This document shows, piece after piece, positions 1-11,975 of a DNA stretch of 64,000 nucleotides (within the stretch, counting starts at the first letter, position 1; each line of letters begins with the position of its first letter). The notes under the pieces are model-generated. The model did no database searches. It had not been told where the DNA came from and saw only the letters and a list, made by a program, of their open reading frames with translations. Location of the stretch: assembly GCF_039555335.1 (NCBI RefSeq), contig NC_092647.1, forward strand, positions 13,416,094 through 13,480,093. The letters run 5' to 3'. Position numbers and translations under genes: made by a program. The DNA comes from Amphiura filiformis (Eukaryota; Echinodermata; Ophiuroidea; Amphilepidida; Amphiuridae).

Positions 1-3000
1 CAGAAGATAGCACCCTGTGTAAATGTTATCTTCAGAAGATAGCACCCTGTGTAATTGTTATCTTCAGAAGATAGCACCCTGTGTAAATGTTATCTTCAGA
101 AGATATCACCCTGTGTAAATGTTATCTTCAGAAGATAGCACCCTGTGTAATTGTTATCTTCAGAAGATAGCACCCTGTGTAAATGTTATCTTCAGAAGAT
201 AGCACCCTGTGTAAATGTTATCTTCAGAAGATAGTACCCAGTGTAAATGTTATCTTCAGAAGATAGCACCCTGTATAAATGTTATCTTCAGAAGATAGCA
301 CCCTGTGTAAATGTTATCTTCAGAAGATAGCACCCTGTATAAATGTTATCTTCAGAAGATATCACCCTGTGTAAATGTTATCTTCAGAAGATAGCACCCT
401 GTATAAATGTTATCTTCAGAAGATATCACCCTGTGTAAATGTTATCTTCAGAAGATAGCACCCTGTATAAATGTTATCTTCAGAAGATAGTACCCTGTTC
501 AAATGTTATCTTCAGAAGATAGCACCCTATGTAAATGTTATCTTCAGAAGATAGTACCCTGTACAAATGTTATCTTCAGAAGATAGCACCCTATGTAAAT
601 GTTATCTTCAGAAGATAGTACCCTGTGTAAATGTTATCTTCAGAAGATAGCACCCTGTATAAATGTTATCTTCAGAAGATAGCACCCTGTGTAAATGTTA
701 TCTTCAGAAGATAGCACCCTGTATAAATGTTATCTTCAGAAGATATCACCCTGTGTAAATGTTATCTTCAGAAGATAGCACCCTCTATAAATGTTATCTT
801 CAGAAGATATCACCCTGTGTAAATGTTATCTTCAGAAGATAGCACCCTGTATAAATGTTATCTTCAGAAGATAGTACCCAGTGTAAATGTTATCTTCAGA
901 AGATAGCACCCTGTGTAAATGTTATCTTCAGAAGATAGCACCATGTGTAAATGTCATCATCAGAAGAGAGCACCCTGTATAAATGTTATCTTCAGAAGAT
1001 AGCACCCTGTGTAAATGTTATCTTCAGAAGATAGCACCATGTGTAAATGTCATCATCAGAAGAGAGCACCCTGTATAAATGTTATCTTCAGAAGATAGTA
1101 CCCAGTGTAAATGTTATCTTCAGAAGATAGCACCCTGTATAAATGTTATCTTCAGAAGATAGCACCCTGTGTAAATGTTATCTTCAGTAGATAGCACCCT
1201 GTATAAATGTTATCTTCAGAAGATAACCCTGTGTATGTTATCTTCAGAAGATAGCACCCTCTGTAAATGTGTAAATGTTATCTTCAGAAGATAGCACCCT
1301 GTATAAATGTTATCTTCAGAAGATAGTACCCTGTTCAAATGTTATCTTCAGAAGATAGCACCCTATGTAAATGTTATCTTCAGAAGATAGTACCCTGTGT
1401 AAATGTTATCTTCAGAAGATAGCACCCTATGTAAATGTTATCTTCAGAAGATAGCACCCTGTGTAAATGTTATCTTCAGAAGATAGCACCCTGTATAAAT
1501 GTTATCTTCAGAAGATAGCACCCTGTGTAAATGTTATCTTCAGAAGATAGCACCCTGTATAAATGTTATCTTCAGAAGATATCACCCTGTGTAAATGTTA
1601 TCTTCAGAAGATAGCACCCTGTATAAATGTTATCTTCAGAAGATATCACCCTGTGTAAATGTTATCTTCAGAAGATAGCACCCTGTATAAATGTTATCTT
1701 CAGAAGATAGTACCCAGTGTAAATGTTATCGTCAGAAGATAGCACCCTGTGTAAATGTTATCTTCAGAAAATAGCACCCTGTGTAAATGTTATCTTCAGA
1801 AGATAGCACCCTGTGTAATTGTTATCTTCAGAAGATAGCACCCTGTGTAAATGTTATCTTCAGAAGATAGCACCCTGTGTAAATGTTATCTTCAGAAGAT
1901 AGCACCCAGTGTAAATGTTATCTTCAGAAGATATCACCCTGTGTAAATGTTATCTTCAGAAGATAGCACCCTGTATAAATGTTATCTTCAGAAGATATCA
2001 CCCTGTGTAAATGTTATCTTCAGAAGATAGCACCCTGTGTAAATGTTATCTTCAGAAGATATCACCCTGTGTAAATGTTATCTTCAGAAGATAGCACCCT
2101 GTGTAATTGTTATCTTCAGAAGATAGCACCCTGTGTAAATGTTATCTTCAGAAGATAGCACCCTGTGTAAATGTTATCTTCAGAAGATAGTACCCAGTGT
2201 AAATGTTATCTTCAGAAGATAGCACCCTGTGTAAATGTTATCTTCAGAAGATAGCACCATGTGTAAATGTCATCATCAGAAGATAGCACCCTGTATAAAT
2301 GTTATCTTCAGAAGATAGCACCCTGTGTAAATGTTATCTTTAGAAGATAGCACCCTGTGTAAATGTTATATTCAGAAGATACTACCCAGTGTAAATGTTA
2401 TCTTCAGAAGATAGCACCCTGTGTAGTTGTTAGCTTCAGAAGATAGCACCCTGCATAAATGTTATCTTCAGAAGATATCACCCTGTGTAAATGTTATCTT
2501 CAGAAAATAGCACCCTGTATAAATGTTATCTTCAGAAGATAGCACCCTGTGTAAATGTTATCTTCAGAAGATAGTACCCAGTGTAAATGTTATCTTCAGA
2601 AGATAGCACCCTGTGTAAATGTTATCTTCAGAAGATAGCACCATGTGTAAATGTCATCATCAGAAGAGAGCACCCTGTATAAATGTTATCTTCAGAAGAT
2701 AGCACCCTGTGTAAATGTTATCTTCAGAAGATAGCACCCTGTGTAAATGTTATCTTCAGAAGATAGCACCCTGTGTAAATGTTATCTTCAGAAGATATCA
2801 CCCTGTGTAAATGTTATCTTCAGAAGATAGCACCCTGTGTAATTGTTATCTTCAGAAGATAGCACCCTGTGTAAATGTTATCTTCAGAAGATAGCACCCT
2901 GTGTAAATGTTATCTTCAGAAGATAGTACCCAGTGTAAATGTTATCTTCAGAAGATAGCACCCTGTGTAAATGTTATCTTCAGAAGATAGCACCCTGTGT

Positions 3001-4400
3001 AAATGTTATCTTCAGAAGATATCACCCTGTGTAAATGTTATCTTCAGAAGATAGCACCCTGTGTAATTGTTATCTTCAGAAGATAGCACCCTGTGTAAAT
3101 GTTATCTTCAGAAGATAGCACCCTGTGTAAATGTTATCTTCAGAAGATAGTACCCAGGGTAAATGTTATCTTCAGAAGATAGCACCCTGTGTAAATGTTA
3201 TCTTCAGAAGATAGCACCCTGTGTAAATGTTATCTTCAGAAGATATCACCCTGTGTAAATGTTATCTTCAGAAGATAGCACCCTGTGTAATTGTTATCTT
3301 CAGAAGATAGCACCCTGTGTAAATGTTATCTTCAGAAGATAGCACCCTGTGTAAATGTTATCTTCAGAAGATAGTACCCAGTGTAAATGTTATCTTCAGA
3401 AGATAGTACCCTGTGTAAATGTTATCTTCAGAAGATAGCACCCTGTGTAAATGTTATCTTCAGAGGATAGCACCATGTGTAAATGTCATCATCAGAAGAT
3501 AGCACCCTGTATAAATGTTATCTTCAGAAGATACTACCCAGTGTAAATGTTATCTTCAGAAGATAGCACCCTGTGTAGTTGATAGCTTCAGAAGATAGCA
3601 CCCTGCATAAATGTTATCTTCAGAAGATATCACCCTGTGTAAATGTTATCTTCAGAAGATAGCACCCTGTGTAAATGTTATCTTCAGAAAATAGCACCCT
3701 GTATAAATGTTATCTTCAGAAGATAGCACCCTGTGTAAATGTTATCTTCAGAAGATAGTACTCAGTGTAAATGTTATCTTCAGAAGATAGCACCCTGTGT
3801 AAATGTTATCTTCAGAAGATAGCACCCTGTGTAAATGTTATCTTCAGAAGATATCACCCTGTGTAAATGTTATCTTCAGAAGATCCCTGTGTAATTGTTA
3901 TCTTCAGAAGATAGCACCCTGTGTAAATGTTATCTTCAGAAAATAGCACCCTGTGTAAATGTTATCTTCAGAAGATAGCACCCTGTGTAAATGTTATCTT
4001 CAGAAGATAGCACCCTGTGTAAATGTTATCTTCAGAAAATAGCACCCTGTGTAAATGTTATCTTCAGAAAATAGCACCCTGTATAAATGTTATCTTCAGA
4101 AGATAGCACCCTGTGTAAATGTTATCTTCAGAAGATAGCACCATGTGTAAATGTCATCATCAGAAGATAGCACCCTGTATAAATGTTATCTTCAGAAGAT
4201 AGTACCCAGTGTAAATGTTATCTTCAGAAGATAGCACCCTGTGTAAATGTTATCTTCAGAAGATAGCACCCTGTATAAATGTTATCTTCAGAAGATAACA
4301 CCCTGTGTAAATGTTATCTTCAGAAGATAGCACCCTGTGTAATTGTTATCTTCAGAAGATAGTAGGCCTACCCTGTGTAATTGTTATCTTTAGAAGATAG
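1..4400. repeat. Satellite array A, 32-bp unit with a palindromic core
   Basis: About 137 head-to-tail copies of a 32-bp unit (CAGAAGATAGCACCCTGTGT plus AAATGTTATCTT). Each junction forms TATCTTCAGAAGATA, an inverted repeat about one central base. Common variants are GTATAAATG, GTGTAATTG, TACCCAGTG and a CATCATCAGAAGAGAG type. From about 2700 to 3400 variants recur every 224 bp (7 units). The array runs off the left edge and decays between 4340 and 4560. Confidence 0.97.
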
Positions 4401-4938
4401 CGCACCCTTGTTTCCAATGGACATTTTATTGTGAAATTTCATTGTACAAGGAATACATTTATGTCCATGTGGACATGCTGTTTTCAGTCGATAAGCACAT
4501 TGTGTAAATGCTATCGTCAGTAGATAGCACCCCTTTGTTGATGTTATCTTCAGTAATAGCTTAAAAATCGATGTTATTTTATTGTGTTCTGAGCTTTCAT
4601 CATTCTGTTGTCTACATATAACACGTGTGATGGAATGCAGTTTAAAATCCCCGCCAAGGCCGCATTATTTAGTATTGTTGCACGCACGATCATGGCACGA
4701 TCATCCTGGAACCTATTGTAGGATTGATTGCAGATAGCAGAACCGGGGATGGTCCCCTTCTCTGTCGAATAGCTCCGACATTTTCTGTACACGGAACCGG
4801 AACCAAGCTTTACGTGACTTCCGAACCACGAGACGTTATCGCACACACACACTACCTTTATCTGCACGTATGGGGTGAGAAGAAACTGAACGCAATTGTA
4901 GGATTTCCGAGGAACATTTTGGGAGAAGGGAATTCGCG
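4401..4938. other. Decayed satellite edge and 5' flank of the GCNT plus copy
   Basis: Diverged satellite units are seen to about 4555. Bases 4561-4660 (AATCGATGTT ... GTGATGGAATGCA) recur at about 10627-10720 inside intron 3, so this is a dispersed repeat. No clear TATA box was found before the ATG at 4939. Confidence 0.5.
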
Positions 4939-5131
4939 ATGCCTACATACAATTTATGTCAACCTTTAATATGCTCGACAAAGTACATGTTTTTTGGTAT
5001 TTTAATATTAGTGGCTCTAGCTATGGTAATTTCAAATACGGTACTGCCTAGTTTAAGATCTGTTGTTACCAAACGCAGTGTTCCATTGATCACTATAGGA
5101 AATACCACCGATGTTATCAAAACACACTCAG
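4939..5131 (+). CDS. GCNT plus copy, exon 1 (cytoplasmic tail, signal anchor, stem)
   Basis: 64 codons plus one base. A short cytoplasmic tail is followed by a hydrophobic helix at residues 17-34. The donor is CTCAG|GTAAGA. The minus copy has the same exon (68 codons plus one base) with the same phase and the shared words STKY, FFG and TDVI, which validates the exon. Confidence 0.75.
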
Positions 5132-8100
5132 GTAAGAGTAATCCGAATAAACCTATATGGCTATATTACAGCTGGTGGATAAAATTAATACAGCAGTGGA
5201 CAAAAATAAAGCAACTATTGGAATTTTCTTAGACTTATCAAAAGCGTTTGATACAATTGACCACAAAATACTTCTTCATAAATTAGAGCATTATGGATTT
5301 CGTGGTGTGGTATTGGAATGGTTTACAAATTATCTAAGTAATAGAAAGCAATATGTATCCTACAACACGTGTGACTCACAACTTAAAGATATTGTATGTG
5401 GTGTTCCGCAAGGATCAATATTAGGTCCACTATTTTTTATATTATATGTTAATGATATCACTAGTACCTCTAATATTCTGGATTTTATACTATTTGCTGA
5501 TGATACCACTATCCTTTACTCGCATGAAAATATTGAGAATCAAACAAATGTCGTGAATGCTGAATTGAAAGAAGTAAGCAATTGGTTTAGAGCAAACAAG
5601 TTATCAGTAAATGCAAGCAAAACAAATTATATGTTATTAGGAACGCCTCATATGACATCAGTCAAAGTGCAGCAAGATTTAAACATCGTCCTAAACAACA
5701 CACTATTGGACCGAGTGAAACATACCAAATTTTTAGGTGTCTTAATAGATGAAAACCTCACCTGGAAATGTCATATTGACTGCGTTTCCAAAACTTTGTC
5801 GAGAAATATTGGTATCATGAACAAATTAAAACACTTTATTCCTGATCGAATACGGTATTATATACCTTATATTGTACTTTTATTTTGCCGTACCTCAATT
5901 ATGGAATTCTAATCTGGGGGAATACATGTAAACTTTATTTAGATAAACTGACCAAACTCCAAAAATGGGCAATAAGAACAATTTCTAATAGTCATTATAG
6001 AAGTCATACCAGACCTTTATTTGCCAAATACAACATTTTAAATATAGAAGATATGTATTCTCTTGAACTTGGTGTATTTATGTACAAGAATTCCATACAT
6101 GAGTTACCCAATTCATTTAATGAGTATTTTACAAAACGTTCTGACATCCATGACTACCAGACAAGACGAAATAATGATCTCCAGTTAACAAAAAATAAAA
6201 GAGTTTTTTCCGACCATTCCATTCGAACGAGCGGGCCCATACTTTGGAACTCTCTAGATAAAAAAATTAAAGACTCAAAGTCCATAAAACATTTCCGCAA
6301 ACACCTTAAACAAAAACTTATCTCCAAGTACAATTAGGCCATTCTCGAGCACTGTAATTTGTCATGTCTGTTAGTCATTTTTATTTATTTTTGTTGATTT
6401 CATAATCTTTGTTTTGTTTTTTCGTAATTTTAAGTCAATTCTCAGGCCTTATTGGCCTTCCTGCCTTTTCCGCCATATTGTGTTTCTTTATTTTTGATGT
6501 AGTTGTATATTTTTATATATGGAAATAAATGAATGAATGAATGAATGAATGAAATCAGTCCCATAACAAAATATTCATTTACTGACATGATCGTGAAAAA
6601 CATGTTTTTAACTTTCAAAATTTTGATTTTTATATCATAAGATCGTACATTACATAAAAGAATAACTTTAAAAAGCCATTTGTCAAACTTTGTTTTATTT
6701 TGCCATATTTATTTTTAATTTTTTTTAAATCGGATTAAAAAAAATTAAATCAAGATATTTGTTTATCTAAATCGATTTTTTTGAATTATTTTTTTTATTC
6801 CAAGAACTGCTATACCCCATGATAAAGTCAACAGAGTACCAATGGGATGCTATAGTCATATTCCTACCAGGTATTTACAAAACAAAAATCAAAACATGTT
6901 TTTACATGTGAAAATTAAAAAAAAAATTTTTGGTAAAATCATGGGAAAAAAACCTGTTGAATTCTGCACCTTGAAAATGAATTTTTAACAATTGATAAAG
7001 TGACATCATAGAGTCAATTTAAGAAACAGTCAATTTAAGAAAGAAATAAACTTACATTTATCAAAAAGGGTAAAAATGAAAAAGTTGATATAAATCAGTG
7101 ATTGTTTTTTAAATCAAATGATTTAAATCGGCGTGATTTAAATAAGACAACCCTGAATTTTGTAATATTTACACAGATCCCAACTTACACCTTAATGGAA
7201 TCAATCAGCCAAACTCGAAACTCCTTGTGTTTGTTTGTCAAGAGAGCAATTTTGAGATAAATCGACAAAAAAACCCTGTTTCATTGGCGGTCGGTCGGGC
7301 GGTTTTGTTTTTTTGGATGCTAAAATTACCCAAAATTTCACCACAATTTGACAAATTTTCAGCCAAAATTACTACATTTTGGCCCCAAAATGGCTGGTTT
7401 TACTTGATTTTAAGCAAAATTTAAAAATTTCCAAAACGTAAATTCTGGGTCGTTCGGGCCCATAGAACAGGCTGTTTTGTCGCCTAATGTGGTAATTTGT
7501 ACCACATTATATCTCCCATATCCCTGTCAAACGGTCAAAATAGTCCGTTCGCTTTACCTCATTATTTCGGTTTAAAATGGACAGAAATCCTTTCCTAATA
7601 CAAGGCCAAATAATATTATTTCATCAATAGAGGTTATCCGTGTTCTATAAGCTGCATATCCTATCAGCGACTGCTATACCTTGTTTAGGACTTTCAAAAG
7701 AAGTATAGGGGGCCTACCCGAATGTGCAACCATGACTGCTTCAAAATAGCCCGCCAAAGTCATGCAGGTAGCTGGAGGTCGTGCATTGAATTGGTTTAAA
7801 TGAGGAATACTACAAGAACCAGCGCCTTTTGTTAGAAGTGGATAACCTCTATACGCTGGCGAAGTTACGTAATAATCGGATTAACTACCATAGTAATAGG
7901 TACAAACAATTTTTGATTATATCGCGCTGCACTACTACATTCATGCAGTACCTCTACATTGAACCATAGATGTCAAAGAAATGCTAATCACTTGCACCCG
8001 TAAGATTAGTCTCTTTGAAAAGAGCGGTATTGTATTCAATCTATTCAGCATCGAAGTGGTTACGTAATTCTCTTGGTTACCGGATCACGCTACTTTGGTA

Positions 8101-11100
8101 TGCCTTCGAGTGCCATATACTTTATGTGGTGATCATTTCGATCGTGGTTCATTACTCTAGCGCGTGATCCCGTTGACATAGTAACATTACGTAACTTCGA
8201 TACTGAATTATGATTGTCGACAGGTGATGAGTGCAACCTGCTTGTAGTGCAGCGCGGTATATTCAAAATTGTCTGTACCTATTGCTATGGTAGTTAATCC
8301 GATTAATTACGTAACTTCGCCAGCGTATTGACTGATTGACGAAAATCGTACATTTTGGTTCAAATGGCCACTGGGGGGACATCATGTCCGCCCGTTAAGA
8401 TTCGCTGTCGCACACCGACATCGCTTGGTTAATAATTACATTGTAGAACAGAGACACTAAAATCAATACCCGGGATCGATACACGTGAATGTGCTATGCA
8501 CGATTTGATATTAATTCGATAAATCTTTGGATACCGGGGTAGAAAATGATGAATATCTCCCGTAATCTTTTTATTCTAAAGAAACCATATTTTGATGATT
8601 GCACTTGAATATATGTGTTGAAAGGATATGATAGTCGTAAGCTTGCGTATTGAGAAAGAACCGTGTGTATTGAGCTCAAAAACTGACAAAAAAACCGATT
8701 TTATATGCCGAACTATAGCGCAGCATAGGCCACACGTGGAGGCAGTCTAAAAGCAAATGACCTCATGGCGTATACCATGCTCACTGACCACTACAGAGAT
8801 CAGTCACCAGGCTATTGTCAATAGCTTTAGTCTGATGTCCCTCGGCCCATTATGCGTCTCAAAACTATTAACAGGTCGGAACAAAATGGCCATGCGTGGC
8901 TGTGGAATCAACCTATCATGGCGATTTCGGCCATGAAGATATCGGGACGATGACACTGTGCCACAAATAAGGTTCGTTTTGTCGAAAATGAAATAAGGTT
9001 CGCTATGTCGAATGTGAAATAAAGCTCGCTGAGGGTACGGAATAGATTTTTTTTCCAGATTTTGGTGAAATTTAGCTTAATTTTAGCCCTCAGAAAAAAA
9101 TGCCCGAATGATCGACCCTACAGTATTTGCAAGATCCGTCTGGCCGTGGAACAAGTTTTTTTTCGTCGCCTTTTTTAATTTAAAAAGGCAAACAATAACC
9201 AAGAAAACACGCGTGACGTGCACAGTGCGTTATGTTATTGAGATAATAACTCTTTCTCACTTGGCCTAATGTGTTTCAAGAATAGATTGTTTCTCTTCAA
9301 TTAAAAACCAAACATCTTTTTCCATTACCCAGATTCCATTCATCCCAACGCTGCAAACGAGTCATATAGGGTGGACCAAGAACCATATTTCAACTGGGTA
9401 CAAGAGCCATACAGGGTGGACCAAGCGCAAAGGTACCATAAGCATTACCCAATCAACTGTGCAGCTATTTTCTCTGGCAATCAAACTACGATTGAATTGG
9501 CCAACAAAAGTTTAACGGCAAAAAAGAATATACCAATTCCAAGTGACAAGAAGGTGAAATTATTGATAGGCATTTTATTATACGTTCGTTCGTTCGTTCG
9601 TTCTTTCGTTCTTTCTTTCGTTCCTTTGTTCATTCAATTACTCATTCATTCATTCATTCATTCATTCATTCATTCATTCATTCATTCATTCATTTACCAA
9701 AATATATAATTTGATGGGGTAAAGCGGGTGGAAAGGTCAGGAAGTCAATCGGGTCTGATTATGATTTGAAGCTGCTAATTTGTGTGTTTATTACCTTTCT
9801 ACAGGTGGCAGAGTGGGCTCATAATTGTGATAAATATAAACATGGTCGAATGTATCCACAGCAGCCATTATCAGAGGATGAGGCTGAATACCCTATCGCA
9901 TACAGTATGGTGGTCTACAAGAATGCCGCACAGGTAAAGCAACCAAATTAAAAATAATAATGATATAATGATAATAATAATGATAATAATGATAAGGGAG
10001 TGTTCATAAATACTTGGGGTTTGGAAAAGTTGGATACTCCGACATCTCTCAACATTTTAGATCCCATAAAAAAGGGTGGCTTCTAATATTTTTGGACCCC
10101 CCCGGTATGTCCTAAAAAGAAACCAAAAATATAATTATGTTACTAACTCATTAGCTAAAACTGACCACTTTGACATGTTTGAGTTATACTCATTGGAGTT
10201 ATAGTGTTATATCCAAATTGTAAAGTGCGCAAATTTTGTTGATTTGAAGCTTGAAAGTACATATTTGAATACTGAATTGAATGTGCGAAAAATCTTTGGC
10301 ATGTGCATTCGTTGTCGTACATTTTACTCCGTACTTTTACCCTCAAATTTTTTTTGATCCCAAGGACTGAATTTTTTGATCCCCGTTTTTAAGACCCAAA
10401 ATTTTTGACCGCCTAAATTTTTCAACCCCATCAAAGTATTTATGAGCACTCCCTAAGAATACTATAATAATGATGATAATATAAATGATGCCAAATATAT
10501 CGCACTGCACTAGTACGTTCACGCGGTATATCTGTATAGACGAATCCAACGAGCCAAGTGATGGTCAGAATTCAGTCGGCCATTACTGGGTTCCGTCTGC
10601 ACAAAACTGGTGTTGTTATTGCCCAAATCCGCTTAAAATCGATGTTGAATTGTATTGTGTTGTAAACTTTCATCATTCTTTTGTCTACGTGTAACACGGG
10701 TGATGGAATGCAACTTTATATCCCCACTACATCATCTCACATTTTAGGTGGAATAGACCTAAGGGGGGCAGCTATGGCTGCCATTGAGGTGTAGGAATGC
10801 GTGAAATTGGATTCGTCTATTGAAGATGGCTCAAAGAACAGGGATAAAGACCTGGATCGTAATTATATAGAACATTCATATCATGCTGATCACTAGCACC
10901 TATAAGATTGGTATCTTTGAAAAGAGCGGTATTGTATTCAATCTATGATTGCAGACATGCAAAGGTGATGGGTGATGAGTGCAACCTACTTGTAGTGCAG
11001 GGTGATATATTCACAAATTGTTTTAACCTATTGCTATGAAAGTTAATCTTGCTATATGCGAATTAATTCCATGCTTACTGTTGCTTATTTTATTTTTAGG

Positions 11101-11975
11101 TAGAACGATTATTGCGAGCAATCTACCAACCTCAAAATGTCTACTGTATACACGTTGACAAAAAATCTCCTCCCCAATTTCACAAAGCAATGCAGACCTT
11201 ATCACGGTGTTTCAACAACGTGTTCATCGCTTCTAAACTTGAAGACGTAAAATGGGGATCCTATGAAGCTGTATTGGCAGATCTACATTGTGTAGAAGAT
11301 TTATTAAACCACCCTGTTCAATGGAGGTATCTATTAAATCTATGTGGTATGGATTTCCCTTTGAAAACCAACTTTGAGATAGTGCAACAGTTGAAAGCAT
11401 ATAACAATCACAATTGTATAGAAGGCTACCAAAGAACTGAAACCAAGAATGAGACACGCAGATTTCAAAAGACAAAGGGGACTGGGACAGCACCGCACAA
11501 TATCAAAGTCTATGGAGGGGACACGTGTATTGCAGCAACTCGAGAATTTGCTAACTTTACAATTTACGACAGAGTTGCGAAGGATTTCCTATATTGGTTA
11601 AAGGATGTCTATGTGCCCGATGAATACTACACACCTACATTAAATAGGCTGCCCTATGCTCCAGGTGGACATGTCAAGCCTTCTATGGACTGCAACGTTC
11701 GCTTTCGTAAATGGGGGCATAACAAAAAGTTTGGGGACCGTCCAGAGTGTATTGGAAAGAAAGTACATGGACTCTGTCATTTTTCTGCAGGTTATCTGAA
11801 ACATTTTTACAGAACTCCGCAGTTATTTGTCAATAAGTTGGACTACGAATCTGATCCAATCGCCATACAATGTATGGAAGAGCTTTTAGACTACAGAACA
11901 TATCATTCCGAAGATTTCAAACATTGGCAGAACTTTCCAGTAACAGATTATTACTGGCAACAAGGCAATAAGTGA
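4939..11975 (+). CDS. GCNT-type beta-1,6-N-acetylglucosaminyltransferase (GT14), four coding exons, intact copy
   Basis: Predicted type II Golgi membrane enzyme adding beta-1,6-GlcNAc branches to O-glycans (core-2/I-branching family). Exons are 4939-5131, 9333-9553, 9805-9933 and 11100-11975. All junctions are GT/AG and in phase (1, 0, 0), giving 472 residues; vertebrate GCNT1 is about 430. The signal anchor is near residues 17-34 (FFGILILVALAMVI). Family landmarks are PIAYSMVVYK, YCIHVDKKSP, YLLNLCGMDFPLKTN, YGGDTCIAATREFA and PDEYYTPTLNRLPYAPGG; the Glu of PDE (about residue 356) sits where the family's proposed catalytic Glu lies. Cysteines are frequent, as expected. NQT and NKS sequons lie in exon 2. 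Intron 1 is 4.2 kb and contains a LINE. A degraded inverted copy lies at 19989-23781. Exact acceptor specificity cannot be told from sequence. Confidence 0.85.
5135..6552 (+). mobile_element. 5'-truncated non-LTR retrotransposon (LINE) with reverse transcriptase, in GCNT intron 1
   Basis: A reverse transcriptase fragment starts at AILQLVDKI. It contains FLDLSKAFDTIDH, GVPQGSILGPLFFILYVND and the catalytic FADDT, then LGVLIDENLTW. The frame shifts by one base near 5880 and continues (LPYLNYGILIWGN ... HFRKHLKQKL) to a stop at 6335-6337. The 3' end is an AATG tetranucleotide run (6524-6552). The upstream endonuclease domain is missing. Motif order and tail suggest a CR1/Jockey-like clade. It sits within about 25 bases of the exon 1 donor. 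Confidence 0.88.
6553..7626. other. AT-rich intron 1 sequence, no gene
   Basis: Contains degenerate GATTTAAAT/ATTTAAATC words around 6720-7150. A short stretch (7173-7205, CCCAACTTACACC ... ATGGAATCAA) is shared with intron 1 of the minus GCNT copy, showing the ancestral intron here. No coding signal was recognised. Confidence 0.5.
7627..7850. mobile_element. Small inverted-repeat element (MITE-like)
   Basis: About 224 bp bounded by ATAGAGGTTATCC and its inverse GGATAACCTCTAT. The interior is non-coding. It directly abuts the next inverted-repeat element. Confidence 0.5.
7851..8328. mobile_element. 478-bp element with long terminal inverted repeats
   Basis: Starts ATACGCTGGCGAAGTTACGT and ends with its inverse. 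Similarity of the arms extends about 85 bases (through ACTACCATAG.AATAGGTAC and GCGCTGCACTAC). It is non-coding. A partial copy lies in intron 3 at about 10880-11046. Confidence 0.75.
8329..9332. other. Remainder of GCNT intron 1, no gene
   Basis: Mostly unique AT-rich sequence. A short tandem of AATAAGGTTCG-type words is seen at about 8966-9025. The last 30 bases form the exon 2 acceptor (TTACCCAG). Confidence 0.45.
9333..9553 (+). CDS. GCNT plus copy, exon 2 (stem region)
   Basis: The acceptor is TTACCCAG and the donor AAGAAG|GTGAAA; the exon holds 2 bases plus 73 codons. Relative to the minus copy there is an extra seven-codon segment (RVDQAQR), apparently from a short internal duplication of RVDQ...EPY. 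The sequons NQT and NKS are visible. Confidence 0.75.
9590..9696 (+). repeat. TTCG and CATT tetranucleotide microsatellites in GCNT intron 2
   Basis: A GTTC/TTCG run is followed by about 17 CATT repeats. The equivalent intron of the minus copy carries a long TGAG/ATTG array, so both paralogues have simple-repeat expansions here. Confidence 0.85.
9805..9933 (+). CDS. GCNT plus copy, exon 3 (start of catalytic domain)
   Basis: 43 codons, phase 0 at both ends (CTACAG|GTGGCA ... GCACAG|GTAAAG). Encodes EWAHNCDKY and then the GT14 opening motif PLSEDEAEYPIAYSMVVYK. The preceding 50 bases of intron are almost identical to those of the minus copy. Confidence 0.85.
9994..10456. mobile_element. Inverted-repeat element in GCNT intron 3
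   Basis: Bounded by AGGGAGTGTTCATAAATACT and the inverse of AGGGAGTGCTCATAAATACT. Non-coding, with TTTTTGATCCC and TTTTTGACC-like internal words. Confidence 0.65.
10457..11099. other. Rest of GCNT intron 3: pieces of dispersed repeats
   Basis: Holds a copy of the 4561-4660 repeat (10627-10720) and a partial copy of the 7851-8328 element (about 10880-11046, including TTGAAAAGAGCGGTATTGTA). No gene was seen. Confidence 0.5.
11100..11975 (+). CDS. GCNT plus copy, exon 4 (main catalytic domain)
   Basis: 291 codons and TGA. Starts VERLLRAIYQPQNVYCIHVD after TATTTTTAG. Carries the LCGMDFP and PDEYY motifs and ends WQQGNK. The minus copy continues with an unrelated tail after WQQ. GTGAGT at the TGA (11971-11976) resembles a splice donor, so a further 3' exon is possible. 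Confidence 0.88.
   Translation, partial: VERLLRAIYQPQNVYCIHVDKKSPPQFHKAMQTLSRCFNNVFIASKLEDVKWGSYEAVLADLHCVEDLLNHPVQWRYLLNLCGMDFPLKTNFEIVQQLKAYNNHNCIEGYQRTETKNETRRFQKTKGTGTAPHNIKVYGGDTCIAATREFANFTIYDRVAKDFLYWLKDVYVPDEYYTPTLNRLPYAPGGHVKPSMDCNVRFRKWGHNKKFGDRPECIGKKVHGLCHFSAGYLKHFYRTPQLFVNKLDYESDPIAIQCMEELLDYRTYHSEDFKHWQNFPVTDYYWQQGNK

Noticed and set aside
1..4400. Possible CRISPR array (regular repeats of about 32 bp)
   Set aside because: There are no spacers: units abut head to tail, as in a eukaryotic satellite, and the surroundings are animal DNA.
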